Shown: in pieces, positions 43,710 through 55,194 of the stretch
Layout: each line of letters opens with the position of its first letter
How positions within the stretch are numbered: position 1 is the first letter of the stretch
Origin: JAWLDB01 sp041686915
Lineage (GTDB): Bacteria > Bacillota > UBA994 > UBA5500
Direction: 5' to 3'
NCBI GenBank assembly: GCA_041686915.1
Contig: JAWLDB010000001.1
Location: 3,158-67,157 of the forward strand
DNA length: 64,000 bases
The notes under the pieces: model-generated
Told to the model about the DNA's origin: nothing
What the model saw: the letters and a program-made list of their open reading frames with translations, nothing else
The model's database searches: none
Made by a program: the position numbers and the translations under genes

Positions 43710-43811
43710 GAAAGTGTGCCTAGGGTTCCGTGCGAAAGCAGTCTGGACCGAGCGGCGCAGGCCGGTAATCCGGCCACACCGGAGGGATAAAAGCCCGGGC
43801 GGGGAGGTTTC
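43710..43811 (+). promoter_or_regulatory. ykkC-family riboswitch, probable PRPP type (subtype 2b)
   Basis: The element reads GAAAGTGTG, CTAGGGTTCCG, a short stem, AGTCTGGACCGAG, a GGCCGG/CCGGCC stem, CACACCGGAGGGATAAAAGC, CCGGGCGGGGAGGTTTC. These blocks are the ykkC core. The closing helix GAAA.../...TTTC, the ACACCGG junction and the purine context fit the PRPP subtype of known thermophilic Clostridia better than guanidine-I. The ppGpp subtype differs by very few bases and cannot be excluded by eye. The expression platform falls in the following N gap. Confidence 0.85.
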
Positions 43812-43814
43812 AAC

Positions 43815-43824
43815 NNNNNNNNNN
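43815..43824. other. Assembly gap (ten N)
   Basis: The gap begins four bases after the riboswitch, exactly where a terminator/antiterminator is expected. The bases after it (CCTGCTTGGGCTG, then TTTATT) could be the 3' half of a terminator. Confidence 0.95.
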
Positions 43825-43916
43825 CCTGCTTGGGCTGTTTCCGTTTATTACTGTTCTTTTTGACTGCACGGGGAATTATACTACTAAATTTATGTAGACA
43901 ACGAGGAGGAAGACTG

Positions 43917-45230
43917 GTGCTGGAGAAACTGTTCAAGCTAAGAGAACACAACACCGACGTCAAGACAGAGATCCTTGCTGGTATTACCACGTTTATGACT
44001 ATGGCTTACATCATCATAGTCAACCCGTCCATCCTGTCCGCTACTGGTATGGATCCAGGTGCTATCCTGGTTGCGACTGTGCTTTCGGCGGGCCTGGCCA
44101 GTATTCTGATGGGCCTCTACGCCAACTATCCATTTGCGCTTGCATCTGGTATGGGTCTCAACGCATTCTTTGCTTTCACGGTTGCTCCAAAGGTAGGTTG
44201 GGAAGGTGCTTTGGCAGTTGTTTTCACTTCCGGTATTCTCTTCATCGTTCTTACCCTAACCAAGGTGCGCGAGGCCATTATCAATGGCATCCCTCACAGC
44301 CTGAAGATGGCGGTAACCACCGGTATTGGTTTGTTCATTGCCTTCATCGGTTTCAAGAACGCAGGAATTATCGCTTACAGCGAAGCCGCCGGTGCCTTCG
44401 TACTGGGTGACCTGACCAATCCGGAAGTCTTGCTAGCCCTGTTCGGTCTGGTACTGGCAGGCACACTGGTAGTTCTAAAAGTTAAAGGCGCATTGCTCTG
44501 GGGCATTCTTGGCACCACGGTTGCAGGTATGGCAGTTGGCATCGTTGCTCCGCCAACTGGTATCTCCAGCTTCTTTGCCGCTCCTCCGTCTTTGGCGCCG
44601 ACTGCTTTCAAGTTCGTTGACGGGTTCAAAAGTATGTTCGCTACTTCTGGCTTTGGGTTTATCCCATTAGTTTTTTCCTTCGCTTTTGTTGACTTGTTTG
44701 ACTCCATCGGAACCTTTGTAGGTGTAGCTTCTAAAGCTAAGCTGTTAGACAAGGACGGTAGATTGCCACGCGCCAACAAGGCCTTGATGGCTGATGCAAT
44801 CGGTACTGTCGCTGGAGCAGCCCTCGGCACCAGCACAGTAACCACTTACGTTGAGAGCGCTGCTGGTGCTGCTGAAGGCGGACGTACGGGTCTTACAGCG
44901 GTAACCACTGGTATCCTGTTCCTGGCAGCTCTGTTCATGGCGCCACTGGCATTTCTGATCCCGGGTGCAGCAACTGCTCCCATCCTGATCATCGTTGGTA
45001 TCTTCATGATGGAGCCAGTAGTACACATCAACTTCGCTGATTACCTGGAAGCAATTCCGGCCTTCCTGGCCATCGTCATGATGCCGTTTGCCTTCTCGAT
45101 TGCTGATGGTATCGTCTGGGGTGTGCTGGCTTACACCGCTCTTAGGTTGCTCAGCGGCCGCGCTAAGGAAGTATCTTTGACAATGTATCTGATGAGTGCC
45201 CTGTTCATAGTTCACCTGATCTGGAAATAG
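43917..45230 (+). CDS. pbuG: Purine permease, AzgA/PbuG type (NCS2 family)
   Basis: 437 residues, about 12-13 membrane segments. It carries the AzgA-type blocks DVKTEILAGITTFMTMAYIIIVNP (kept here as EILAGITTFMTMAY), ASGMGLNAFFAF, FAFVDLFDSIGTFVGV and GTSTVTTYVESAAG. Such proteins take up hypoxanthine, guanine or adenine with protons. GTG 43917 follows GAGGAGG; the frame upstream to 43830 is out of the gap region and has no ribosome site. It is controlled by the PurR-like boxes and the riboswitch upstream and precedes the purine operon. The exact base transported is not determined. Confidence 0.92.
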   Translation: MLEKLFKLREHNTDVKTEILAGITTFMTMAYIIIVNPSILSATGMDPGAILVATVLSAGLASILMGLYANYPFALASGMGLNAFFAFTVAPKVGWEGALAVVFTSGILFIVLTLTKVREAIINGIPHSLKMAVTTGIGLFIAFIGFKNAGIIAYSEAAGAFVLGDLTNPEVLLALFGLVLAGTLVVLKVKGALLWGILGTTVAGMAVGIVAPPTGISSFFAAPPSLAPTAFKFVDGFKSMFATSGFGFIPLVFSFAFVDLFDSIGTFVGVASKAKLLDKDGRLPRANKALMADAIGTVAGAALGTSTVTTYVESAAGAAEGGRTGLTAVTTGILFLAALFMAPLAFLIPGAATAPILIIVGIFMMEPVVHINFADYLEAIPAFLAIVMMPFAFSIADGIVWGVLAYTALRLLSGRAKEVSLTMYLMSALFIVHLIWK

Positions 45231-45247
45231 GGCAGGAAGCCTGCTCC

Positions 45248-45280
45248 AGGGGCGTCTGCCTTAAGACGCCCCTTTTTGTT
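45248..45280 (+). terminator. Terminator between permease and purB
   Basis: Stem GGGGCGTCT/AGACGCCCC followed by TTTTT. No strong promoter was found in the 53 bp between it and purB, so the pur operon may depend on readthrough or on a weak promoter here. Confidence 0.88.
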
Positions 45281-45333
45281 TCCATTGTTTTAGCCAGATT
45301 AATAAAAAGTAAGTCCTACGAGGAGTGATTCTT

Positions 45334-46626
45334 GTGATTGACCGCTATAGCCTACCTGAGATGTCGCGTATCTGGGCCTTGGAGAACAAGTTCGCCAAAT
45401 GGCTAGATCTGGAGATTTTGGCCTGCGAAGCATGGTCTGAGCTGGGAGTGATCCCAAAAGAGGATGTTGCGCTGATACGCAGTAAAGCCGGTTTTGATGT
45501 GCAGCGGATCGAGGAGCTAGAGGCCCAAACGAACCACGATGTGGTGGCGTTCACCCGTAACGTGAGTGAGTACCTCGGGCCGGAACGCAAATGGGTGCAC
45601 TATGGCTTAACCTCAACTGACGTGGTAGATACAGCTCTTTCTGCATTGATTGTCGAAGCTATTGACTTGGTAGAAAGCAAACTAAAGGCTCTCCGCGAGT
45701 CTGTTGCCAAACAGGCTGTCAAGCACAAACACACGGTGATGATGGGGCGCACTCATGGCGTGCATGCTGAGCCGACCACCTTCGGCCTAAAACTCGCTGT
45801 GTGGGTGGCAGAGATCGACCGCCACCTGGAGAGGCTGCAGCAAGTACGCAGCACTATCGCAGTAGGCAAGCTTTCAGGCGCTGTCGGCACATATGCCAAC
45901 ATCGAGCCATTCGTAGAAGAGTATGTCTGCAACCGCATGGGCCTTCAGGCCGCCAAAGCTTCTACGCAAACGCTGCAGCGCGACCGGCATGCAGTGCTGT
46001 TAACCACGATGGCCGTTATCGGTTGTAGCTTGGAGAAATTTGCAACTGAGGTTAGGGCGTTGCAGAAGACGGAAACTCGTGAGGTGGAGGAACCATTCCG
46101 TGCCGGTCAAAAGGGTAGCTCTGCCATGCCACACAAACGCAACCCGATTATGTCTGAACGGGTATGTGGTCTGTCCAGGGTATTACGGGGCTATGCAATG
46201 ACCGCCATGGAGAACGTCGCTCTTTGGCATGAGCGGGATATCTCCCACTCTTCAGCAGAGCGCATCATCTTGCCTGACGCGTTTCATTGCCTTTACTACA
46301 TGCTGCATATCCTGAACCGCATCATTGCCGACCTGAATGTCTATCCAGAGAACATGCAAGCCAACATGCAAAAGTCCTATGATCTAACTTATTCGCAGCA
46401 TGTCTTGCTCAAGTTGATCGACTCAGGCTTGTCCCGGGAAGAAGCATACGACCTGGTACAAGCGCTGGCCATGCAGGCCTGGCGGGAAGGCATTAGCTTC
46501 AGAAGCCTGATCATGGAAGATAAAGCGGTTGCTGCTCGCTTGGATAAGACCGAGCTGGAGCAGTCCTTTGATATCTCGTACCACCTCAAGCACGTTGATA
46601 CAGTGTTTGAACGTTTGGGTCTATAG
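45334..46626 (+). CDS. purB: Adenylosuccinate lyase PurB
   Basis: 430 residues. It releases fumarate from SAICAR and from adenylosuccinate. The fumarase-superfamily signature [11 protein letters not shown] is present, as are TSTDVVDTA and [10 protein letters not shown] with the catalytic His. GTG 45334 follows GAGGAGTG; the frame upstream adds only three codons. It is the first gene of the pur run and is followed by purC after 23 bp. Confidence 0.97.
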   Translation: MIDRYSLPEMSRIWALENKFAKWLDLEILACEAWSELGVIPKEDVALIRSKAGFDVQRIEELEAQTNHDVVAFTRNVSEYLGPERKWVHYGLTSTDVVDTALSALIVEAIDLVESKLKALRESVAKQAVKHKHTVMMGRTHGVHAEPTTFGLKLAVWVAEIDRHLERLQQVRSTIAVGKLSGAVGTYANIEPFVEEYVCNRMGLQAAKASTQTLQRDRHAVLLTTMAVIGCSLEKFATEVRALQKTETREVEEPFRAGQKGSSAMPHKRNPIMSERVCGLSRVLRGYAMTAMENVALWHERDISHSSAERIILPDAFHCLYYMLHILNRIIADLNVYPENMQANMQKSYDLTYSQHVLLKLIDSGLSREEAYDLVQALAMQAWREGISFRSLIMEDKAVAARLDKTELEQSFDISYHLKHVDTVFERLGL

Positions 46627-46649
46627 AAGCAACAAGGGAGGTTGTGCCA

Positions 46650-47375
46650 GTGGAAAGGTTGGAGCAGCTTTACGAGGGTAAAGCGAAGAAGGTGTACCGC
46701 ACGAGTGAACCTGGCGTTTATTGGGTTTATTACAAGGACTCCGCGACAGCTTTCAATGCTCAGAAGAAGGGCGAGATAGAGGACAAGGGCATGCTTAACA
46801 ACCTGATCTCCGCTCACTTCTTCACTATGCTCAGCGAACGGGGGATAGAGAACCACTTTATTAGAGCAATCAGCTCTCGTGAACAGTTGGTAAAACAGCT
46901 GGAGATAGTCAAGGTTGAGGTGATTGTCAGGAACATCGCGGCAGGATCCATGGCCAAGCGCCTGGGGATAGTCGAGGGGACTCCCCTCGCGGCCCCTGTG
47001 TTGGAGTACTGCTATAAGGATGACGCGCTCGGCGATCCGCTGATCAATGACTATCACATTCAGGCACTAGGCCTTGCGACACCTGAGGAGATGGCCCAAA
47101 TAGCCAGCATCAGCCTAAAGGTGAACGAAATTCTGAAAGAGCATATGCAAACCCGCAACATCCTGCTCGTGGATTTCAAGCTCGAGTTTGGCCGCCATAA
47201 CGGGAGCATTATGCTTGGTGATGAGATTTCTCCCGACACTTGCCGTTTTTGGGATGCTGCCACCATGGAGAAGCTCGACAAAGACCGTTTCCGTCGGGAC
47301 TTGGGTGGCGTAGCTGAGGCTTACAGGGAAGTATACAAGCGACTAACAGGAGGCGATATAAATGTGGAAGGCTAA
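46650..47375 (+). CDS. purC: SAICAR synthetase PurC
   Basis: 241 residues. It joins aspartate to CAIR with ATP. Motifs: [10 protein letters not shown] at the N-terminus, [34 protein letters not shown] and [13 protein letters not shown]. Of the two GTGs, 46650 is eight bases after GGGAGG and preferred. It overlaps purS by 14 bp. Confidence 0.97.
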   Translation: MERLEQLYEGKAKKVYRTSEPGVYWVYYKDSATAFNAQKKGEIEDKGMLNNLISAHFFTMLSERGIENHFIRAISSREQLVKQLEIVKVEVIVRNIAAGSMAKRLGIVEGTPLAAPVLEYCYKDDALGDPLINDYHIQALGLATPEEMAQIASISLKVNEILKEHMQTRNILLVDFKLEFGRHNGSIMLGDEISPDTCRFWDAATMEKLDKDRFRRDLGGVAEAYREVYKRLTGGDINVEG

Positions 47376-47613
47376 AATCTTTGTCACGTTGCGGGAGGGT
47401 GTACTTGACCCTCAAGGCCAAGCAGTACGTTCGGGGCTGAGGAGTCAAGGTTTTGGCAGCGTTCAGGACGTCCGCGTCGGTAAGTTCATGGAAGTGACCG
47501 TACAGGCAGCATCCGAGCGCGAAGCGATTGAGTTGGTGCGTGCAATGTGTGACAGGTTGCTGGCCAATCCTGTTATGGAGGACTACACCTTTACAGTGGA
47601 GGTCCTCGTATGA
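47362..47613 (+). CDS. purS: FGAM synthase subunit PurS
   Basis: 83 residues. PurS bridges PurL and PurQ in the three-part FGAM synthase of Gram-positives and archaea. It shows [19 protein letters not shown] and the VRVGKFMEV strand. It overlaps purC upstream and purQ downstream (ATGA). Confidence 0.95.
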   Translation: MWKAKIFVTLREGVLDPQGQAVRSGLRSQGFGSVQDVRVGKFMEVTVQAASEREAIELVRAMCDRLLANPVMEDYTFTVEVLV

Positions 47614-48311
47614 GGTTCGGTGTAGTCGTATTTCCCGGCTCGAACTGTGACGTGGATTGTTACCACGCTGCCAAGGAAGTGCTTGGTCAACCAACTGAGT
47701 ATGTCTGGCATCAGGAGCGTGACTTGTCCCGCTTTGACTGCATTGTGCTGCCGGGTGGCTTTTCCTACGGCGACTACCTGCGCTCAGGCGCCATTGCCCG
47801 CTTCTCGCCGGCAATGGAGGCTGTTGCCGAAGCTGCTGAACAGGGTAAGCTCGTCATGGGGATTTGCAACGGCTTTCAGATTCTGCTTGAGTCTGGCTTA
47901 TTGCCAGGTGCCATGCTCAGGAACAATCACCTGCAATTCCGCTGTGAATATCGCCATCTTAGGCTAGAGAACAACAACACACCCTTTACAAACCTTGGCA
48001 CAACAGGCCAGGTGCTGCACATCCCGATAGCTCATGCCGAGGGTAACTACTTTATCGATCAAGCCGGCTTGCAAGAACTGAACAAACACAACCAAGTTGT
48101 TTTCCGCTACTGCGATGCAAACGGAGTGATTACCCCCGAGAGCAACCCTAACGGTTCGCTGGAGAACATCGCAGGTATCGTGAATAAGCGGGGTAATGTC
48201 CTTGGTATGATGCCTCATCCAGAGCGGGCAGCTGAGGACGCCGTGGGTTGTAGTGACGGTAAGCTGGTGTGGGCGTCTATCCTGAAATGGTGGGGTGATC
48301 AGCATGCGTAG
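47610..48311 (+). CDS. purQ: FGAM synthase glutaminase subunit PurQ
   Basis: 233 residues. It is a class I amidotransferase that feeds ammonia to Pur[10 protein letters not shown] at the start, the nucleophile elbow GICNGFQ and the C-terminal MMPHPERA with the catalytic His-Glu are present. It overlaps purS by four bases and purL by eight. Confidence 0.97.
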   Translation: MRFGVVVFPGSNCDVDCYHAAKEVLGQPTEYVWHQERDLSRFDCIVLPGGFSYGDYLRSGAIARFSPAMEAVAEAAEQGKLVMGICNGFQILLESGLLPGAMLRNNHLQFRCEYRHLRLENNNTPFTNLGTTGQVLHIPIAHAEGNYFIDQAGLQELNKHNQVVFRYCDANGVITPESNPNGSLENIAGIVNKRGNVLGMMPHPERAAEDAVGCSDGKLVWASILKWWGDQHA

Positions 48312-50541
48312 TGTCCATCTTGAGCCACAGACTTTGGAAAGTGCCCGTTCGATGGGACTTAAGCCCCAGGAGTATGCCAAGGTCGTTGAGATTATGGGCC
48401 GCGACCCAAACCTGACCGAGCTCGGTATGTTTGCCGTCATGTGGTCAGAGCACTGCAGCTACAAGCATTCCCGTAAATCCCTGCGTCAGTTCCCGACCAG
48501 CGGCCCCCGGGTTTTGCAGGGTCCGGGAGAGAACGCCGGAGTAGTAGATATCGGTGATGGGCAGGCTGTTGTGTTCAAAATTGAGAGTCATAACCATCCT
48601 TCAGCGATTGAGCCTTTCCAGGGTGCTGCCACTGGTGTTGGTGGCATTGTGCGTGACGTATTTGCCATGGGTGCTCGCCCGGTAGCCCTGCTGAACAGCC
48701 TGCGCTTTGGCGAGCTGGACAGCCCCCATCAGCGTTGGCTGTTCTCGGGAGTAGTCTCAGGTATAGCTGCTTACGGCAACTGCTTGGGCATCCCTACCGT
48801 AGGTGGCGAAGTGTACTTCAACCAGAGTTATACAGGCAACTGTTTGGTCAACGCCATGTGCGTAGGCCTGATTGACCATAGCAAACTCGCGAGAGGCAAA
48901 GCTGCTGGACTTGGCAACCGCCTGATCCTGATTGGCGCGCTGACCGGTCGCGATGGCATCCACGGTGCCACTTTCGCCTCGGAGGAACTGAGTGAGCAGT
49001 CAGCCAAGAAGCGTCCTTCCGTACAAGTAGGTGACCCATTCATGGAGAAGCTGTTGCTTGAGGCTTGTCTGGACCTTATTACCGACAAGGTGATTGTCGG
49101 CATGCAAGACCTAGGCGCAGCTGGGCTTACCTCATCCTCCAGCGAGATGGCTGCCAGGGCAGGCACCGGCGTAGAGATAGATGTTGCCAGGGTGCCAAGG
49201 CGTGAACCGCACATGAACCCTTATGAGATAATGCTTTCGGAATCCCAAGAGCGTATGCTGCTAGTCGTGGAGCCTGAGCAGGTACCGCTGGTAGTCGAGA
49301 GGTGTGCCAAGTGGGGACTGGCAGCTACAGATGTTGGTCAGGTAACCGGTGATGGCTTTGTCACTGTGCTAGATGACGGAGAAGTAGTCGCCAAAGTGCC
49401 TGCCAGCGCCCTGGCCAGCGATGGTCCTGTCTACAGTCCGGAAGCTACAGCGCCGAAGTGGCAACAGGAAGTACAAACCCTTGACCTTTCAAAGATTGAA
49501 CTGCCGGGAGACATGAACGGCGCGTTGCTTAACCTGCTGGCCTCTCAGAATATCGCCAGCAAGGCTTGGGTTTATCGTCAATATGATCATATGGTGAGGG
49601 GTGATACAGTCACCCTGCCTGGTTCAGATGCGGCGGTCCTGCGTATCAAAGGCACGAAGAAAGGCATCGCCATGAGTGTGGACTGCAACAGCCGCTATGT
49701 CTACCTTGATCCTTACACCGGCGGAGCTATTGCCGTAGCAGAAGCTGCGCGTAACGTCGCTTGCAGTGGCGCTGAACCCTTGGCTATCACCAACTGTCTG
49801 AACTTTGGCAACCCTGAGAAGCCGGAAATCTTCTATCAGCTGAAGACTGCCATCGCCGGCATGGCAGCTGCCTGTGAGGCACTAGGCACTCCTGTTACCG
49901 GAGGAAACGTCAGTCTATACAACGAAACCAAGGGTCAGGCGGTGTATCCAACTCCTACGGTTGGTATGGTAGGTCTGATTGAAGACGTGGAAAAGCGCGT
50001 CACCCAGGGTTTCAAGCAGCAAGGCGATTTGGTCTGCCTGCTCGGTATCACTCGCGAAGAGCTTGGTGGCAGCGAGTACCTCAAAGTAGTGCACGGTTTG
50101 GAACGAGGCTTACCCCCACAGCTAGACCTGTCAGCTGAGCGGAGTTTGCAGCAGTTGTTAGTAGCTGCTGCACGTGAACGCCTGCTGCATAGCGCTCACG
50201 ATTGCTCTGAGGGTGGCTTGGCAGTAGCACTGTCGGAAGCAGCAATCAGCGGGGGCTTGGGTGCAACAATCGAACTGTCGGCGCAGGGGATGCGCCCTGA
50301 CGCCTTACTCTTTGGTGAGTCACAGTCCCGGGTAGTTGTTACAGTTGGTCCTGAGCGTCAAGAAGACCTGGCGCATCTGTGTCAGCAGTTCGGGGTGCAG
50401 TTCGCTGCCATCGGCAGCGTTACAGACGAGGATGACAAACAGCTTATAATCAAGGTCGACGGCCACGTTGCTATTGCACAGTCTGTGGAGGATTTAAGTA
50501 AAACGTGGAGGGAGGCCATCCCATGCCTCATGTCTCAATAG
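48304..50541 (+). CDS. purL: FGAM synthase large subunit PurL
   Basis: 745 residues, the small-type PurL that needs PurS and PurQ. It converts FGAR to FGAM with ATP. Visible blocks are [33 protein letters not shown] (kept as [10 protein letters not shown] and GAATGVGGI), MQDLGAAGL, and in the second half [10 protein letters not shown] and [15 protein letters not shown] 48304 follows GGGGTGATC. The end overlaps purF by 19 bp. Confidence 0.97.
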   Translation: MRSVHLEPQTLESARSMGLKPQEYAKVVEIMGRDPNLTELGMFAVMWSEHCSYKHSRKSLRQFPTSGPRVLQGPGENAGVVDIGDGQAVVFKIESHNHPSAIEPFQGAATGVGGIVRDVFAMGARPVALLNSLRFGELDSPHQRWLFSGVVSGIAAYGNCLGIPTVGGEVYFNQSYTGNCLVNAMCVGLIDHSKLARGKAAGLGNRLILIGALTGRDGIHGATFASEELSEQSAKKRPSVQVGDPFMEKLLLEACLDLITDKVIVGMQDLGAAGLTSSSSEMAARAGTGVEIDVARVPRREPHMNPYEIMLSESQERMLLVVEPEQVPLVVERCAKWGLAATDVGQVTGDGFVTVLDDGEVVAKVPASALASDGPVYSPEATAPKWQQEVQTLDLSKIELPGDMNGALLNLLASQNIASKAWVYRQYDHMVRGDTVTLPGSDAAVLRIKGTKKGIAMSVDCNSRYVYLDPYTGGAIAVAEAARNVACSGAEPLAITNCLNFGNPEKPEIFYQLKTAIAGMAAACEALGTPVTGGNVSLYNETKGQAVYPTPTVGMVGLIEDVEKRVTQGFKQQGDLVCLLGITREELGGSEYLKVVHGLERGLPPQLDLSAERSLQQLLVAAARERLLHSAHDCSEGGLAVALSEAAISGGLGATIELSAQGMRPDALLFGESQSRVVVTVGPERQEDLAHLCQQFGVQFAAIGSVTDEDDKQLIIKVDGHVAIAQSVEDLSKTWREAIPCLMSQ

Positions 50542-51959
50542 ATAAACTCAAGGAAGAGTGCGGTGTATTCGGCGTTTATGGCAAGGGCCTTGATGTAGCC
50601 AGACTTGGCTACTTCGGGCTCTTTGCCCTTCAGCACCGCGGTCAGGAAAGCACAGGGCTCGTGGTCAGCAATGGTACCGAAATCCTATCCCACAAAGGTT
50701 TAGGCCTGGTTGCTGAGGTGTACAGCGAAGCTGACATGACGCAGCTTGGCAGCATTAGCCCACATATAGCTGTTGGCCATGTGCGTTATTCCACCGCTGG
50801 TGGCACAGGCATTGCCAACTGCCAGCCCCTGGTCGCTAGATACATGAAGGGGCACGTAGCTCTGGCGCATAATGGCAATCTCGTCAATGGAGACAGCCTG
50901 CGTCAGGATCTCGAGGCGCATGGTTCCATCTTCCAGACTTCGAGTGACACAGAGGTAATCTTGAATCTTATCGCCCGCTACCGCTCGGATGGCAGCGAGG
51001 AAGCGCTAGTGCGATCACTCGGTTTCATCCAAGGGGCCTTTAGCCTCGTGCTGGCAACCTCAAGCCAACTCATCGGGGTAAGGGATCCCCACGGATTTAG
51101 ACCACTCTGTCTGGGACGACTGGGTGAGGGCTATCTGCTAGCCTCGGAAAGCGCTGCCATCGACGCTGTGGGTGGAGAGTTCGTTCGAGACATCACCCCG
51201 GGCGAGATGGTGATCATCGGCGAGCATGGTGTACGCTTCCGCCGGTATGCAGAGGCCAAGCCAGGTTCCTGTATCTTTGAATACGTCTACTTTGCCCGAA
51301 ACGATAGCACCATTGACGGGCTGAATGTATATCAAGCCCGTCGTGAACTCGGGCGGTTGTTGGCGCAGGAGCACCCGGCAGACGCGGATATCGTCATCTC
51401 AGTTCCCGACTCCGGGACTTCTGCTGCACTCGGCTTCGCGCAGGAGTCAGGTTTGCCCTTTGCAGAAGGACTGGTCAAGAACCGCTACGTTGGCCGTACC
51501 TTCATCCAGCCAGGCCAAGCCTTGCGCGAGCTGAAGGTGAGGCTCAAACTGACGCCAAACAGCAACGTTGTTAAAGGCAAACGCATTGTCATGGTGGACG
51601 ACTCCATTGTGCGCGGCACAACCACTCAATTCCTCGTGCGTATGCTGAGGCAAGCTGGAGCAAAGGAAGTGCATGTGCGGGTTAGCTGCCCACCTTACGT
51701 CAGTCCCTGCTACTTTGGTGTGGACACTCCCTCCCAGCAGGAGTTGGTGGGCTACCGCATGGTGGTCGAGCAGATCAGAGAGATGATTGGGGCGGATAGC
51801 CTTGGGTACCTAAGCATGGAGGGAATGCTACAGGCCGTAAAAGGTGCTGCTAACGAGTTCTGCCTCGGATGCTTCTCGGCCAAGTACCCGTTGGACGTAA
51901 GTGGCTTCAAACAACAGCACGCGCCTAAGAGCGATGAGTGGGGTGATATCCGTGGCTAA
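50523..51959 (+). CDS. purF: Amidophosphoribosyltransferase PurF
   Basis: 478 residues. It commits PRPP to purine synthesis. A 12-residue propeptide (ending KLKEE) precedes Cys13 of CGVFGVYG, the glutaminase nucleophile after processing. The PRPP-binding motif [12 protein letters not shown] is present. Cysteines in CPPYVSPC and the C-terminal FCLGCFS fit the Bacillus-type 4Fe-4S enzyme, which is oxygen-sensitive. ATG 50523 follows GGAGGGAGG and overlaps purL by 19 bp. Confidence 0.97.
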   Translation: MPHVSIDKLKEECGVFGVYGKGLDVARLGYFGLFALQHRGQESTGLVVSNGTEILSHKGLGLVAEVYSEADMTQLGSISPHIAVGHVRYSTAGGTGIANCQPLVARYMKGHVALAHNGNLVNGDSLRQDLEAHGSIFQTSSDTEVILNLIARYRSDGSEEALVRSLGFIQGAFSLVLATSSQLIGVRDPHGFRPLCLGRLGEGYLLASESAAIDAVGGEFVRDITPGEMVIIGEHGVRFRRYAEAKPGSCIFEYVYFARNDSTIDGLNVYQARRELGRLLAQEHPADADIVISVPDSGTSAALGFAQESGLPFAEGLVKNRYVGRTFIQPGQALRELKVRLKLTPNSNVVKGKRIVMVDDSIVRGTTTQFLVRMLRQAGAKEVHVRVSCPPYVSPCYFGVDTPSQQELVGYRMVVEQIREMIGADSLGYLSMEGMLQAVKGAANEFCLGCFSAKYPLDVSGFKQQHAPKSDEWGDIRG

Positions 51960-52983
51960 AACTAAGGGCTTAACTTATAAGGACGCCGGTGTCGATGTGG
52001 ATGCCGGTAACCATGCCGTAGAATTAATGAAACAGTCTGTGCGGTCTACCTTTAGGCCGGAGGTGTTGACGGATATTGGCGGCTTTGGTGGCCTGTTTGC
52101 TCTCGGCAAATACCAGGAACCTGTGCTGGTATCTGGGACCGATGGAGTGGGTACCAAGCTGAAAGTAGCTTTTATGCTTAACCGGCATGACACCGTAGGA
52201 ATTGACCTGGTGGCGATGTCCGTCAACGACATCCTTGTCTCGGGCGCAGAGCCACTGTTTTTCCTGGACTATATCGGGGTTGGCAAGCTCAACCCTGAAC
52301 AGGTTGCTGAAATAGTTAGCGGCGTTGCAACTGGCTGTCGGTCAGCAGGCTGCGCGTTGCTCGGTGGGGAGACGGCGGAGCTGCCTGGTCTGTATAATCC
52401 AGGCGAGTATGATCTGGCTGGTTTTGCGGTCGGGGTCGCTGAGAAGCAGAGGATGGTTGACGGTCGTAGCATCAAGGCAGGAGATGTCTTAATTGGGCTA
52501 CCGTCCAGCGGCCTGCATAGCAATGGCTACTCCTTGGCGCGCAAACTGATTTTTGAGTTACATGACCTAAGCACAGTGCAGGTACCAAAGAGCTTAGGTG
52601 TTCCCATCGGGGAAGAGCTGCTGCGGCCTACCCGCATCTATGTCAAGCCGGTTCTGCCCTTGATCAAAGATAGCCTGGTAAAGGGCATGGTGCATATCAC
52701 CGGCGGTGGATTCTTTGATAACATTCCGCGTGTGTTGCCGGACGGCTTAGGTGTACACGTCCATCGTGGCAGCTGGACGGTCCTGCCCGTCTTCTCCTGG
52801 CTGCAACAACTGGGTGCCATTGATGAAAAGGAGATGTTCCGCACCTTCAACATGGGTATTGGTTTTATCCTGGTGGTTGACAGAGCCACAGCAGAAGAGG
52901 TGCAGCAGCGCCTGACTGATATGGGAGAAGAGAGCCATATAATCGGCGAGGTCGTACCTGGGGCAGGGGTTTCTCTTGTATAA
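51952..52983 (+). CDS. purM: AIR synthetase PurM
   Basis: 343 residues. It cyclises FGAM to AIR. The family start [55 protein letters not shown] and [11 protein letters not shown] are present. GTG 51952 follows GGGGTGATATCC and overlaps the purF stop. It overlaps purN by eight bases. Confidence 0.97.
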   Translation: MAKTKGLTYKDAGVDVDAGNHAVELMKQSVRSTFRPEVLTDIGGFGGLFALGKYQEPVLVSGTDGVGTKLKVAFMLNRHDTVGIDLVAMSVNDILVSGAEPLFFLDYIGVGKLNPEQVAEIVSGVATGCRSAGCALLGGETAELPGLYNPGEYDLAGFAVGVAEKQRMVDGRSIKAGDVLIGLPSSGLHSNGYSLARKLIFELHDLSTVQVPKSLGVPIGEELLRPTRIYVKPVLPLIKDSLVKGMVHITGGGFFDNIPRVLPDGLGVHVHRGSWTVLPVFSWLQQLGAIDEKEMFRTFNMGIGFILVVDRATAEEVQQRLTDMGEESHIIGEVVPGAGVSLV

Positions 52984-53650
52984 AGCGATAGATAACCAGC
53001 CATTGCGGCTTGCTGTCTTGGTCTCGGGTGGTGGCACTACTCTACAGGCCATAATCGATGCCATCGAGTCCGGTTATCTGAACGCTGAAATAGCTATGGT
53101 CGTCAGTTCTCGCCGTGACGCGTATGCGCCAGAGAGGGCTCGCAAACACAATCTTCCTGTGTCCATTATCCGGCCACGCGATTTTCCTGGTACCGGTGCT
53201 TATGATGAGGCTCTTTGTGGAGAGCTGCTGCATGTTAAGCCTGACCTGGTTGTACTGGCGGGGTATCTCTCCATTCTTGGCGATAAGACACTCCAAAACT
53301 TCGGTGGACGCATCATGAACATCCATCCGAGCCTGCTACCATCCTTCGGAGGCAAGGGCTGTTACGGCCAACATGTGCATCAGCAGGTGCTTGCCTATGG
53401 ATGTAAGGTCAGTGGCGTTACCGTGATGTTTGTTGACGATCAGGTAGATACCGGCCCAATCATCTTACAAGAAGCAGTTTCCGTGGATGATGAAGATGAT
53501 GTAGAGGCTCTCGCCTACAAAGTATCCCAGGTGGAGAGAAGGCTGTATCCCCTGGCTATTAAGCTATACTCTGAAGGCAGGCTGCAGCAGGACGGGCGCC
53601 GGGTGAAGGTGATAAAGGGAGGTAATAGCTATGAAGAAAGCGCTCATTAG
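52976..53650 (+). CDS. purN: GAR transformylase PurN
   Basis: 224 residues. It formylates GAR with 10-formyl-[15 protein letters not shown] near the start, the catalytic [10 protein letters not shown] and the Asp of [17 protein letters not shown] are present. The start is TTG 52976 inside the end of purM. It overlaps purH by 20 bp. The C-terminal tail is slightly longer than in enteric enzymes, as in other Clostridia. Confidence 0.94.
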   Translation: MYKAIDNQPLRLAVLVSGGGTTLQAIIDAIESGYLNAEIAMVVSSRRDAYAPERARKHNLPVSIIRPRDFPGTGAYDEALCGELLHVKPDLVVLAGYLSILGDKTLQNFGGRIMNIHPSLLPSFGGKGCYGQHVHQQVLAYGCKVSGVTVMFVDDQVDTGPIILQEAVSVDDEDDVEALAYKVSQVERRLYPLAIKLYSEGRLQQDGRRVKVIKGGNSYEESAH

Positions 53651-55163
53651 CGTCGCCGATAAAACGGGTATCAATGAGTTTGCCGCTGGTTTAGTGGAGC
53701 TTGGGTTTGAAGTGTTATCCACGGGCGGTACCTCAAGACAGCTGCAACAGGCGGGCATACCAGTGACTGAAGTACAGCAAATTACCGAGTTCCCCGAAAT
53801 GATGGACGGCCGCGTCAAGACGCTGCACCCGCGCATTCACGGAGGCATTCTCATGCGCCGCGATAATCCGGAGGATGTAGCGATCACAAAGGAGCACGGC
53901 ATCCCGGAAATCGACCTCGTCTGTGTCAACCTCTATCCTTTTGCCGCAACCATCAGTAGTCAGCATTCACTGGAAGACGCTATAGAGAATATTGATATCG
54001 GCGGACCGGCAATGGTACGGTCGGCGGCCAAGAATCACGCCTTTGTTGCTGTGGTGACCAGTCCAATGCAATATGCAGCGGTGCTCTCTGAACTGCGTGA
54101 GCAGGGAAGGGTCTCTCTCGAACTGCGACGCAAGCTGGCCGTTGAGGCTCTGCTGCATACGGCTTACTATGACAGCACCATCAGTATGTACTTCTGGCAG
54201 GCCTATGGCCTGGAAGGGTTCCCGCGTGAGCTGGGACTGCCGATGAGTCTTGTTTCAGGGCTGCGCTATGGTGAGAACCCGCATCAGGCCGGTGCATCTT
54301 ACAGCGAGCCGTTACCGGTTGGGGGCATTCCGCAAGCCAAACAGTTGCAGGGTAAAGAGCTCTCATTCTGCAATATTAACGACGCCAACGCAGCGCTCGA
54401 AATGGTTAAGGAGTTCTCTCGCCCTGCCGTAGTGGCAGTTAAGCACGCTAACCCTTGTGGCGTCGCAATGGCCGATACCATCTTTGAGGCCTACTCCAAA
54501 GCCCACGATGCCGACCCGGTTTCCATCTTCGGAGGCATTATTGCCCTGAACAGACAGGTGGACAAGGCGACAGCCGAGGCAATGACCGCGATTTTCCTGG
54601 ATGTGATCATCGCCCCTTCCTACACTGACGAGGCCCTGGTGGTGCTGGGTAAGAAGAAGAACCTGCGTCTGCTCACAGCAGATTTCGCGCCGGCCGGTAG
54701 CCCGCTACCGTCCTGGGATATCAAGAGAATCGAGGGCGGATATCTCCTCCAGACCAAGGATGTCATCGGGCCGAAGGACAACTGGCGTGTAGCAACAACA
54801 GCGGAGCCGACCGAAAGACAGCTCGCTGACATGGAGTTTGCATGGATCCTGGTCAAACATACCAAGTCGAATGCTATAGTAATCGCCCGTGACGGGGTGA
54901 GCGTTGGCATCGGTGTCGGTCAAACGAACCGCATTGACCCTACTCTGCAAGCGATAGAGCGGGCAGGCGACAGAGTGCAGGGCGCAGTATTGGCCTCTGA
55001 CGCATTCTTCCCCATGCCTGACGTGCTAGAGAAGTGTGCAGAGGTAGGTATTACTTGTGTAATTCAGCCTGGCGGTTCCATTCGTGACAACGATTCGCTT
55101 GAGGTCGCTGAACGTGCTGGTATCGCCATGGTTTACGCAGGAGAACGGCACTTTAAGCATTAG
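53631..55163 (+). CDS. purH: Bifunctional AICAR transformylase / IMP cyclohydrolase PurH
   Basis: 510 residues. It carries out the last two steps to IMP. The N-terminal MGS-like cyclohydrolase has [10 protein letters not shown] and MDGRVKTLHPRIHGGIL (kept as GRVKTLHPRIHGG); the transformylase part has LRYGENPHQ, the catalytic KHANPCG and IQPGGSIRD. It starts inside purN with GGGAGG upstream. Confidence 0.97.
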   Translation: MKKALISVADKTGINEFAAGLVELGFEVLSTGGTSRQLQQAGIPVTEVQQITEFPEMMDGRVKTLHPRIHGGILMRRDNPEDVAITKEHGIPEIDLVCVNLYPFAATISSQHSLEDAIENIDIGGPAMVRSAAKNHAFVAVVTSPMQYAAVLSELREQGRVSLELRRKLAVEALLHTAYYDSTISMYFWQAYGLEGFPRELGLPMSLVSGLRYGENPHQAGASYSEPLPVGGIPQAKQLQGKELSFCNINDANAALEMVKEFSRPAVVAVKHANPCGVAMADTIFEAYSKAHDADPVSIFGGIIALNRQVDKATAEAMTAIFLDVIIAPSYTDEALVVLGKKKNLRLLTADFAPAGSPLPSWDIKRIEGGYLLQTKDVIGPKDNWRVATTAEPTERQLADMEFAWILVKHTKSNAIVIARDGVSVGIGVGQTNRIDPTLQAIERAGDRVQGAVLASDAFFPMPDVLEKCAEVGITCVIQPGGSIRDNDSLEVAERAGIAMVYAGERHFKH

Positions 55164-55194
55164 ACCTGACTCTACAGTGGAAGGAGGCAGCGCC

